Shown piece after piece: positions 15,378-24,300 of a stretch of 25,476 nt of DNA. The notes under the pieces are model-generated. The model saw nothing but the letters and a program-made list of their open reading frames with translations. It searched no databases and was not told the origin of the DNA. The DNA comes from an uncultured Ruminococcus sp. (GTDB taxonomy: Bacteria; Bacillota; Clostridia; Lachnospirales; Lachnospiraceae): the NCBI GenBank assembly GCA_900553885.1, contig USFD01000045.1, positions 1 to 25,476 on the forward strand. Reading direction: 5' to 3'. Every line of letters starts with the position of its first letter. Position 1 is the first letter of the stretch. Both the position numbers and the translations under genes were made by a program.

Positions 15378-16283
15378 TTATTGTGCCAGCTGCAGCATCC
15401 GCTCCAGAGGCCTTCGGGATTCCTGGCACATTTTTTCGTCAAGAACCACCTCATTTTCTCCGGTTCTGAGTACATGGAGAATCTTTTCCAGGGTGATGGT
15501 TTTCATATCCATGCACAGAGGCTCTGTCTCCGGGAACCAGAATTTTTTGTCCGGACAGGTTTTCTCCAGCTCGTACCGGACTCCGCTCTCCGTACAGACA
15601 ATAAACTCCCGCGCGCCGCTCTCTTGTGCATACCGGATAATCCCGGATGTACTCCCGATATAGTCAGAGATCCGGCATATCTCTTCCGGGCACTCCGGAT
15701 GTGTCAGCACCTGTGCATCCGGATGCTCCTTCTTTGCCTTCCGGATCTCCTCCGCACGCATTTTTTCATGAACCGGACAGAATCCCTCATTAAATATAAA
15801 ATTCTTTTCCGGAACCTGTGAAGCCACATAACGTGCCAGATTCCGGTCCGGAATAAAAAAGATATTTTTATTCGGAAGAGCCTTAACAATCGTTACGGCA
15901 TTTGCAGACGTTACACACACATCCGAATGCCGCTTCAATTCAGCCGTAGAATTGATATAACATACAACAGCCAGATCTTCATATGTATCGCGCATCCGTC
16001 TGATTGTCCCGGCATCTGCCATATGAGCCATGGGACAATCCGCGGAAGCGTCCGGCATGAGCACAGTCTTTTCCGGATTCAGCACCTTCGCGCTCTCCCC
16101 CATAAACGATACCCCGCAGAAAACTATGGTCTGCTCCTTCAGCCCCACCGCTGTTTTGCTGAGGTAAAAGGAGTCTCCCGTATAATCTGCAATCTCCTGT
16201 ACCTCGGGCCTGGCATAATAATGGGCCAGAATTACCGCATTTTTTTCTTTTTTCAGCTGTTCAATTTCTTCTCTGACTGTCAT
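15378..16283 (-). CDS. nadA: Quinolinate synthase, NadA
   Basis: NadA condenses iminoaspartate with dihydroxyacetone phosphate to quinolinate, using an oxygen-sensitive [4Fe-4S] cluster. The three cluster cysteines are in FCGVSFMGESAKVL, HPECPEEICRISDY and EPLCMDMKTITLEKI. Substrate-binding motifs VILAHYYARPEVQEIAD, PDASADCPMAHM, NSTAELKRHSDVCVTSANA and SDYIGSTSGII are intact. I choose the ATG at 16283 (301 residues) because AGAGGT lies seven bases upstream; the TTG at 16289 is too close to it. It is the first gene of the operon, 45 bases ahead of nadB, behind a promoter with a probable NiaR operator. Confidence 0.97.
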   Translation of the reverse strand: MTVREEIEQLKKEKNAVILAHYYARPEVQEIADYTGDSFYLSKTAVGLKEQTIVFCGVSFMGESAKVLNPEKTVLMPDASADCPMAHMADAGTIRRMRDTYEDLAVVCYINSTAELKRHSDVCVTSANAVTIVKALPNKNIFFIPDRNLARYVASQVPEKNFIFNEGFCPVHEKMRAEEIRKAKKEHPDAQVLTHPECPEEICRISDYIGSTSGIIRYAQESGAREFIVCTESGVRYELEKTCPDKKFWFPETEPLCMDMKTITLEKILHVLRTGENEVVLDEKMCQESRRPLERMLQLAQ

Positions 16284-16328
16284 GTTCAATACCTCTTTCT
16301 GCTTTTTCGTGTTCCTTCTGTCCCGGTC

Positions 16329-16365
16329 AGTATATCACTGTAATTTACATGTGACAAGACACATG
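16329..16365 (-). promoter_or_regulatory. nadA promoter with overlapping probable NiaR operator
   Basis: Reverse-strand -35 TTGTCA (16352-16357) and -10 TATACT (16329-16334) are separated by exactly 17 bases. The -35 box lies inside the palindrome CATGTG-ACAAGA-CACATG (16348-16365), whose flanks also show partial symmetry (AATTTA and AATTT). A repressor bound there would block RNA polymerase. NiaR is the natural candidate because its gene ends the operon; the binding itself is inferred. Confidence 0.75.
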
Positions 16366-16435
16366 AATTTACAAAAATTTTACAACTTTCTGTTAATTTT
16401 TTGACAGATTGTTCAATTGCAGGTATTACAGGCAA

Positions 16436-16467
16436 AAGAAAAAGGACGGGTGTCCGTCCTCTTTTTT
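16436..16467 (-). terminator. Rho-independent terminator of the yfcE-like/NYN unit
   Basis: AGGACGG (16443-16449) pairs with CCGTCCT (16454-16460) over a four-base loop, with A-rich and T-rich sides. Read on the reverse strand it gives a GC-rich hairpin followed by TTTTT. It lies just after the NYN gene and ahead of the nadA promoter, separating the two operons. Confidence 0.85.
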
Positions 16468-16491
16468 GTAATGCAGTCTTTCATTTTCCTG

Positions 16492-17451
16492 TCATTGATC
16501 CGCCATATAGACCGCTCTCGTCCGCTCGCCGTCGTCTTCGAGCACCACATTGGGGAAACTCTCAATATACTGCTTGAACTGCGAATATCCGTAATCCCTG
16601 ACTTTAAAATCACCGAATTTCAGCCGGATCCGGTTTCCCAGCGCCCCCAGAGAAATACCATATCGTCCATTGCTTCTGATCTGCTGCATAATGTATTCCT
16701 CCAGCCGTTCCTTTTTGCTCTTATCTTCGTAAAGAGTAACCCAGACCTTTGTCCCCTCCTGGATCAGCTTCAGCTTGGGCAGTGTCTCCAGGAATTTGGA
16801 CAACAGACTGTATCCGTACCGCCGCACGTCAAAATCCGGATACAGTTTAACCAGCCGGCTTCCCACTTCTCCCAGGCCGGTCTCCTTGTCATCGTTCTGA
16901 TTTTCCGTAATAATCTTGACCACAACTTCTTCTATCTGCTGTTTGGACGGAGCTGTCCCTTTTTTCTGCTCCCGCTCGTGCTGCTGTGCATTGTTTCTCT
17001 CGTCCTTTTCCATTGTATTATCTTCAAGAAGCAGTTCCAGTACTGTAAAAATATCACATGCTTTCCGGAACGGAGACGGTGTTTTGTCTTCTCCCATCCC
17101 GATCACCAGCTTTCCGCTTTCCCTGAGTCTGCTGGCAAGCTTGGTAAAATCACTGTCGCTGGATACCAGGCAGAACCCCTCCAGCTCGCTTGTATACAGC
17201 ATATCCATCGCATCGATAATCATAGCGGAGTCTGTAGCGTTTTTTCCATGGGTGTAGCTGAACTGCTGAATCGGAGTAATGGAATTCTGCAGCAGTTCCT
17301 CTTTCCAGCTGGCGCTGTTGGATCTTGTCCAGTCTCCGTATATTCTTTTATATGTTACATTGCCGTATTTGGACAGCTCATCCAGAATCGGCTTAATGTA
17401 TTTGGCCGATACATTGTCCGCATCGATCAGCAGCGCGATCCGGTCTTCCAT
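16492..17451 (-). CDS. NYN-domain protein with tandem OST-HTH/LOTUS domains (putative RNase)
   Basis: The 319-residue protein has an N-terminal NYN (PIN-like) domain at residues 1-150, with acidic metal-site residues visible: D10 and D12 in LLIDADN, D74 and D80 in DSAMIIDAMD, and D99 and D101 in VSSDSDF. After a charged linker, two OST-HTH/LOTUS-like winged helices follow at about 170-240 and 250-319. Both carry the pattern LG...RL...YPDFDVRRYGYSLLSKFLE or its counterpart LKFGDFKVRDYGYSQFKQYIE. LOTUS domains bind RNA (including G-quadruplex RNA), so an RNA-cleaving or RNA-processing role is likely. The 5' end overlaps the phosphodiesterase gene by 25 bases; AGGGGAGG precedes the ATG. The natural substrate is unknown. 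Confidence 0.9.
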   Translation of the reverse strand: MEDRIALLIDADNVSAKYIKPILDELSKYGNVTYKRIYGDWTRSNSASWKEELLQNSITPIQQFSYTHGKNATDSAMIIDAMDMLYTSELEGFCLVSSDSDFTKLASRLRESGKLVIGMGEDKTPSPFRKACDIFTVLELLLEDNTMEKDERNNAQQHEREQKKGTAPSKQQIEEVVVKIITENQNDDKETGLGEVGSRLVKLYPDFDVRRYGYSLLSKFLETLPKLKLIQEGTKVWVTLYEDKSKKERLEEYIMQQIRSNGRYGISLGALGNRIRLKFGDFKVRDYGYSQFKQYIESFPNVVLEDDGERTRAVYMADQ

Positions 17452-18014
17452 GTCTGATACGCCTCCCCTTCAAGATTTTTCCAGGTAAATGTTCCCTTCT
17501 CATAAATCATATAACTGTGCCGGGATCCCTCCTTCGGAATAGATACAGATCCCGGATTCAGATACTGATACCGGCTGCCGTCCATGTCCAGGATCTCTTC
17601 ACAGGCCGGAATGTGCGTGTGCCCGTTCAGAAGAATATCCCCGTCGGAAAGCGGCGGCAGATGGTGGGGATTGTATATATGGCCATGGGTGGCAAATATC
17701 ACCGCTCCGGAAGTTCCGCTGCCGTCTTCCAGTTCGAAAAAACAGTAGTCGGCAAGAATCGGAAAATCCAGTACCATCTGATCCACTTCTGTATCACAGT
17801 TTCCCCGGACACAGAGCAGTTTTTTCTTAACCGGATTCAGCATGGCAATCACTTCTTTCGGCGCATATCCTTCCGGCAGGTCATTGCGGGGTCCGTGGTA
17901 AAGAATATCTCCCAGCAGCAGAAGTCTGTCCGCTTTTTCCCGGGCATATGCTTCCAGCATCCTTCTGCAGCATGGTGCAGACCCGTGAATATCTGACGCA
18001 ATCATAAGTTTCAT
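17427..18014 (-). CDS. yfcE: YfcE/MJ0936-family metallophosphoesterase
   Basis: The 195-residue protein shows every metal-binding motif of the YfcE family: SDIHGS at residues 7-12, LLGDILYHGPRND, VRGNCDTEVD, ATHGHIYNP and NGHTHIP. Family members are two-metal phosphodiesterases that act on model substrates; the physiological substrate is not settled. AAGGAG lies nine bases before the ATG. It is the first gene of a two-gene unit with the NYN-LOTUS protein and overlaps it by 25 bases, so the two are translationally coupled, which hints at a nucleic-acid-related role. Confidence 0.93.
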   Translation of the reverse strand: MKLMIASDIHGSAPCCRRMLEAYAREKADRLLLLGDILYHGPRNDLPEGYAPKEVIAMLNPVKKKLLCVRGNCDTEVDQMVLDFPILADYCFFELEDGSGTSGAVIFATHGHIYNPHHLPPLSDGDILLNGHTHIPACEEILDMDGSRYQYLNPGSVSIPKEGSRHSYMIYEKGTFTWKNLEGEAYQTWKTGSRC

Positions 18015-18101
18015 TTATTTCTCTCTCCTTTTCCGTTATTCACTGTTCCTTTTCATATTCTGTGATTTATCTGGTTTCTTAAATACAACTGTCTGTTTTT
18101 A

Positions 18102-18130
18102 ATTATAACCTGTTTTTCTGTGACGGACAA
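18102..18130 (-). promoter_or_regulatory. Promoter of the yfcE-like/NYN operon
   Basis: Reverse-strand TTGTCC (18125-18130), 17-base spacer, perfect -10 TATAAT (18102-18107), about 90 bases ahead of the start codon. Confidence 0.65.
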
Positions 18131-18164
18131 TCACCGGAACTGCCAAAAAACCACATTCTGTTAT

Positions 18165-18216
18165 TGCAGGCAGCCTGCATAGTCTCTGACGCTCCTGTAC
18201 TCCGGCCTGACGCCGG
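18165..18216. repeat. Two short hairpins in the intergenic region
   Basis: TGCAGG-CAG-CCTGCA (18165-18179) and CCGGC-CTGAC-GCCGG (18202-18216) are perfect short hairpins lying between the yfcE promoter and the pilin terminator. They have no T tract. Together with the terminator they fill the intergenic space; no gene is visible there. Confidence 0.45.
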
Positions 18217-18233
18217 CACGGATAAAAAGACAG

Positions 18234-18270
18234 AAAATACCGGACAGCTGCATGAGCTGCCCGGTATTTT
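18234..18270 (-). terminator. Terminator of the giant pilin gene
   Basis: AAAATACCGG (18234-18243) and CAGCT pair with AGCTG and CCGGTATTTT (18255-18270), with one mismatch (A at 18244). On the reverse strand the hairpin ends in TTTTCTGTCTTTTT. It lies 37 bases past the stop codon. Confidence 0.85.
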
Positions 18271-18306
18271 CCTATCATTCCTGCTATGCTGCCGGAATGT
18301 CAAACA

Positions 18307-21300
18307 CTATTTTCTGCGTCTGCGTATCATAATCATACTCACTGATATGAGCACAGCAAATGCTCCCAGCAGAACACATACAACCGGAAGAATCTGTGCC
18401 GTATCTCCGGTCTGAACAATCTGATCCCTGGACGGGCCATTGTTGTTATTACTGTTATTACTATTATTTCCGCCGTTTCCGCCCTGGCTGTCATCTGACG
18501 GAGGCGCTGCTTTGGCGGTATTGGTTATTACCGATCCGTCCCCGCCATAGGTTACTTTGGCTTCAAGGCTTCCCGTACCGTTGTCCGTCACACTTACATG
18601 AACCGTCCGGTCCGCATTCTCATCATAGATGATGCCGTCCTGTCCGTCATTCACTTCCGTAATCGTGTAGTCGTACTCACCCACAGAATCAAATGTAATG
18701 GTGTCAAATAACACGGATCCGTCTGCAGCGTTTACGGCTGTATCTTTCTCCGGCATCGGAGCGCCGCCGCTTCCGGTCAGCCCGAATGTAAACTGTCCGT
18801 CTTTCAGAGCCGCGCCGGCCAGCTTCTTGACAACTCCCAGGTTTACCGCCGCCGGTGAAGCCTGATAACGGTTCGTGAAAGTCATCCCGTCAGCAGGATC
18901 CGCCGTGCCGGCGTTGTTATAATAGGTTATGGCTGCTTCAAGAGCATGGGTTTCCGTGTTCTCCGTTACATTCACTTCAACCGAATAGATCGTCGGATCA
19001 TACTCCACGCCGCCCAGACCGTTATTGATCTCGCTTACCGTGTAACGATGTACGCCGGCGTCGGTATAATCGTAGATAATATCATCAAATACAAAGTTTC
19101 CATCTGCATCATTGGAAGCGCGTCCGATCTCCTGACCGCCCTCGAACAGCAGGAAGGTAAACTCGCCCTCCTTCATCTCACGCCGGCTGCCGTCGGCAAC
19201 GTCCAGCGTCTTGGTGCCGCCAATCTGAACATCGCCGCCCGGACCCACTGTTACCTCTGTGGGAACGTACTCGTTTGTAAACCGGATCTCAGCGTTGCTG
19301 ACGTCTGCCGTCACCGACAGACCGCCGTGCTGGCCCTCAGCTCCTGCCGCCCGGGAAACCGTGACCGTCACTGTGTATGCTTCTTTACTGTAGGTGATAT
19401 TATTACTGTCCGTTCCTCCGGTGCCGTTTTCTCCGTCGGTGCCGGCCTCATACACCGTGTACGTATGAGTTCCGGGCTCAGTATAGGTAATCGGATCAAA
19501 CGCGAAAGCCGCGCTGTTTCCGGCCGGTGCGCCGTTCGTTACCTTCTGCACAGTCTGGCCGTTTTCCACAAGCACGAAGCTGAACTGGCCTTCGGCAAGA
19601 GATGCCCCGTCAAAGCCATTGGTGTCAAGCATCTTGGTGCCGGCAATCTGATAACTCACCTGTCCGTCATTGTAGATATTCGTGAAATCAAGAGCATCCG
19701 CATCCGCCGTACCGCCCCTGGAGCTGGTAATCGTCTGTGTTTCAACCTTAAGCGTTCCGTTGTCATCCACCACATTGAAATACAGTGTGTACTGTGTTCC
19801 GTCGTAGGTAATTCCGTTAACAGCGTCGGAGGAATCCGCCGGATTTACTTCCGAAACTGTATAGGTATATTCACCCGGCTCAGTAAAGGTCAGCGTACCG
19901 AAGCTGAAGCTGCCGTCAGCGGCGTTGGCCACTGTCGGGCCGTTGCCCGGCGTCGGCGCGGAAACCCCGGCCGGAGCCTGTGTGTTCGTCATCGTGAAGC
20001 TGAACTGACCTGCCTTCATGGTGAACCCGCCGTGCTCGTTGGTCACCGACTTGGTTCCGGAGAACGCAGCGGTCGCCGGGGCTGCCTCGGGATGATAGGT
20101 GTTGGCAAACGTAACCGCATCAACCCTGGCTGTGTCATCCTGAGCCGTTCCTTTATAGATCTCCCGTGTTGCCACAAGCGCCCCCTGCGCCGGATCGTCA
20201 GATACATGGAAGACTACCGTGTATGTTGTATCATCATAGCTGTAGCCCGCTTTATCTTCGTTGACTTCCGTCACTCTGTAGACATAATCGCCTTCTGCGC
20301 TGAATGTGAAGGCTCCGAAATCAATCGTACCGTCGGCGCCGTTCTTCACCGTACCGTCATCAGCAGCATTGGCAGGCAGATCTGCCGCTGCCCCCTGGGG
20401 AGCAGATACTGCTTCAATTCCGAATGTAAATGTATCGGCAGCAATGCCCTTGCTCTCGCCGTTCACAGTCTTGACTGCCGTAAGCCCGGCCGTTGCATTG
20501 CCCGGATTATAGGTATTCACAAATGCGTTCGTACCGCTCTGGGAAGCCTGAACAGGCGCTGCCGTCAGGTGTCCGTTCCCGTCATCTGTAACGGTATAGG
20601 TATAAGTCACCGCTGTACCGCTTGTATTGGATACATTGGGCTCGTCGCTGTAGCCGGATTCTGTAATTGTAAACTCGTAAGTGCCTGCCTGGCTGAAGGT
20701 AATCTTATCAAAGGAGAAAGGTACCTTAACGCCCCGGGTGGCCTTGTCTGCACCTGCTTCCTCCACAGCATCACTGTAGCCAACCGTTACCTCCGAGGGA
20801 TCCGGAAGGGTAAAGCCGCTATTCTCATCAGCCCCCTGAGATACATTTTTTCCGGTCAGTGTAAAGATAAAGTCATCGCCGTCAACCCAGTCACGGCCTT
20901 CCAGCGTCTTGGTGCCGCCAAGACTCAGTTCGCCTGTTGCAGCGTAGGTATTGGCGAAAACAGTTTCACCCGTTGTCTGAATGTTACCGTCCGGTACAAG
21001 TGTGCCATTCCCGTTGTCCTTAACCTTGAAGGTCATCCGGACGGAGTGGGAATCATAAGTGGTGCCGTTAAATATCCAGCCGCTCCCGGCCTTCTGTTCC
21101 TCCGTTGCCTTTTCGTAAGTCGTCTGGCCGTTATCCACATTCGCATTCGTTGCCCCTGCCGGAATATCTTCCGTTATCTCCACTACATAAGTTCCCGGCT
21201 TACTGAACGTCAGATCACCGAACTGCACCTTGCCGGAAGCATCATTGGCAACACTCTCGTGCTGCTGCGGAAGCGTTACGCCATCCTCCGGGTCAGCGCT

Positions 21301-24300
21301 TACAATGCTCATAGAGAATGTAAACTGACCTTCTTCCGGCATGTTTCCGTTCAGTGTCTTGCTGATCTCAACAGGAGTCTGTGTCAGCGTACCTGCGGCA
21401 TACGAGTTTGTAAACACGACGCCGTTCACACCGGACGGATCACCGTCTGCGGTAAAGCTGCTGCCGTCCCATGTTCCCTTTGTAATCAGGGGATCCGCTG
21501 CGCTCAGCGTACCCTTTCCGTCGTCAGTTACCTTGATATCCGCCTTGTAGGCAGTTGTATCGTAGGTGATACCGTCAGCAGTCGGATTACCCGTATCTAT
21601 ACCGGAAGGCAGATTTTCTGTAATAACATAGCTGAAGGTCTTTTCATTCTGACCGTTCATGTCGTCCATATCGAACGTCAGCCTGTTCAGCAGCGTAATA
21701 CCGGAAGTCCAGTCGTTGGTATCCTGAACCGGTGTGCTGTCTTCATTGGCGACCGTATCGGCCGATGCTGCCGGAGCGCCGTCCAGAGCCGTAATGCGGA
21801 AACTGAAGTCGCCGTCCTTCAGCTCATGAACCAGACCGTCCGCTACCTCCAGATTCTTGGTACCGGTCAGGGTAACTGCCGTATCGCCGTCGAACGTGGC
21901 TGTATAGGTATTCACAAATGCCGCATTCTTCTGGTCTTTTTCGTAAACGATCTCAGCAGAAAGTTTGCCTGTATTCTTATCCTCCGTAACTTTTACCGTT
22001 ACTGTCTGATCCGTGTCAGAGCATGTGGTGCCGGCATTGCTGTCATCCAGTTCGGTAATCCTGTAAACATAATCGCCTGCCCTGGAAAACGTCATCGTAC
22101 CGAAAGACGCCGTGTTCTCATCTCCGCTTTGCGGTGCGCCGATACTTATCGTAGGAGAATCCGGCATCGGCATATCTTCCGCCTCAATATCTGCGGCAGT
22201 TGTGGAAACCGGCTCAATCCCGAATTCAAACGTATAATCTTCTGTCCATGCATGACCGGTAAAAGTCTTCTGCACGGTAATGCCTGCCGTAGTCTGGCTG
22301 CCGATCGTTGTTTCATCCGGCTCATAAGAGTTATTAAACGTAAAGTTGTTTGCCTGCTGCTGCCCGTCATTGGGCATCACTGTTGCCGTCACATTGCCAT
22401 GACCGTCGTCCCCAACGGTGATCCAGACAATGCGGGAAGGATCCGGATCGTAGGTCACGCCGCCGGACATGATATCACCGGCAGATTCCGTGATCCTGTA
22501 GCCAAAGGTCCTTCCAGCCATATCCTTTGTAAAGGCGCCCTGTGCAAACTGGAAACTGACATTTCCGTTGGCAATATTGGCAGCCTCTGTATCCGGGTCC
22601 CCTTTGCTGTCCACCGGCATGGGCTGAGAATCATCCTTGCTGAAGTCGTCCTCCGTATAAGAATTCTTATCCGGATCTGTCTGAACAGAACCAAGTGCTT
22701 CAATAGTGAACTTAAAGTCTCCGTCCTCCAGTGTGTAATCACTGTTGGAAACAGTCAGAATTTTAGTTCCCTGAATAGATGCCGTTGCTGCATTGGCGTC
22801 ATAGGTGTTTTCAAAGACAACCTCATTGTTGTCCGCTCCGGTCATGGAACTGCTCTGTCCCTTGTTGACCTGAACCATTGGATTGCTGGTATACTCAAGA
22901 CCGCCCTGCGTAGCGATATCCTTTATCTCGTCAGTCGTCGCCAGACGCAGCGTACCGTCCCCGTTGTCTACAATAACAATGTTCACCCGGTAAATCGCCG
23001 CATCATATCCAATGCCGCCAGGATTCTTCGTCGCATCGTCATTATCAGTGTCGTAGTTGACTTCCTGAATAATATAGCGGTACTCGCCCGGTTTGTCGAA
23101 GGTAATCTTTCCGAAGCCGAACGCAGCAGAAGTTCCGGATTCCGGGTTGATCGTCACCTTAGTGTCTTCCGGAAGCGGCGCGTCGGGCGTCGCCTGCGCT
23201 GCAGCAATTGTGAAGGTAAATGCGTCTCCGGTCTGGAAGTCACGTCCGTCAATGTTCTTCGTGCCGCCCAGATTAATACCCAAATCCGTGGTGGTAGCAG
23301 ATGCCACGCTGTAGTTGTTGGTAAACGTTACCGTTGTATTATCACTTCCAACTGTTCCTGCTGCTGTTGCGCTTGATACATCATTGGTTGGATCAGGATT
23401 ATCCGCAGAGCCTGCACCCGTTGCACCTTCAACTTTACTCAATGTGAAACCACCGTTCACAGCGCCATTGGCTGCATTCTGCTCAACAACCGAGTACTGT
23501 GTACTTCCCATACCCGGGATTTCAAGGGACTGATTTGCTTTCAGCCTGAAGGTAGCTTTGCCGTCTGCATCAAAGTTCAGACTTGCAGACTGATCATCCG
23601 CTCCTTCCGTATGAATAACTGCCGCTACATTCTGCGCGTTCGCTTTGGATGGAATTATCAGTTCGAAGCCAAATTCCTTATCAGGAGCCGTCAGCCCTGA
23701 GTCAGCCGTTACTTTTTTTGCAATAGTGAGACTTGCCCGGTTAACCTCGGTCGTTACCTTGTTAGTAACAACAGGATTATGATCCCCGACTTTTACATTT
23801 GCTTCATTTTCGATTGTCGCTGCCGCACTGTCATCCACTTTAACCGTAAAGGATACGCTGCCTGTTTGTCCGGCCGGAACCTGCTTTATCGTCCATTCAA
23901 GATTACCGTCCTGATCCGGCTGAACCTCTGGTTCAGCAGATACGAACGTTGTTCTTTCCGGCACAGCATCTGTTATGGTCACTGTCGATTCAGCGCTTTC
24001 CGTGTTGCGGTATTCAATTGTGTAGGTAAGTTCTGTGCCCGGTTCAACCTCTGCGCCGTCAGCATCGGCAGTTCCTCCGGAGCCGTCCGGAACCGTTACT
24101 GATTTCTCCGGTACGTAATTCGTCGTTGTATTGGTGGTATAGCTGTTGCTTCCGGCCGTGACGGTTGCCGTATTAGGCAGGGCATTATTCTCATTGTCAA
24201 CAGCCGCCCCGCCGACTTCAGCGTCAAATTCAACTGTACCATGCCCACCGGCATCCGCTTCTATTGTCCAGGTAAGAATATTCTGATCTTCGTCGTATGT

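Noticed and set aside
16417..17457. A 346-codon forward frame opposite the NYN gene
   Set aside because: The reverse strand encodes clear NYN and LOTUS motifs with a ribosome binding site; the forward frame has neither.
18946..23376. A 1476-codon open frame on the forward strand opposite the giant pilin gene
   Set aside because: It is antisense to a repeat protein with clear domain structure; its length follows from codon choice and repetition in the real gene. Its translation is Cys/Arg/Ile-rich with no domain, and no ribosome binding site was found.
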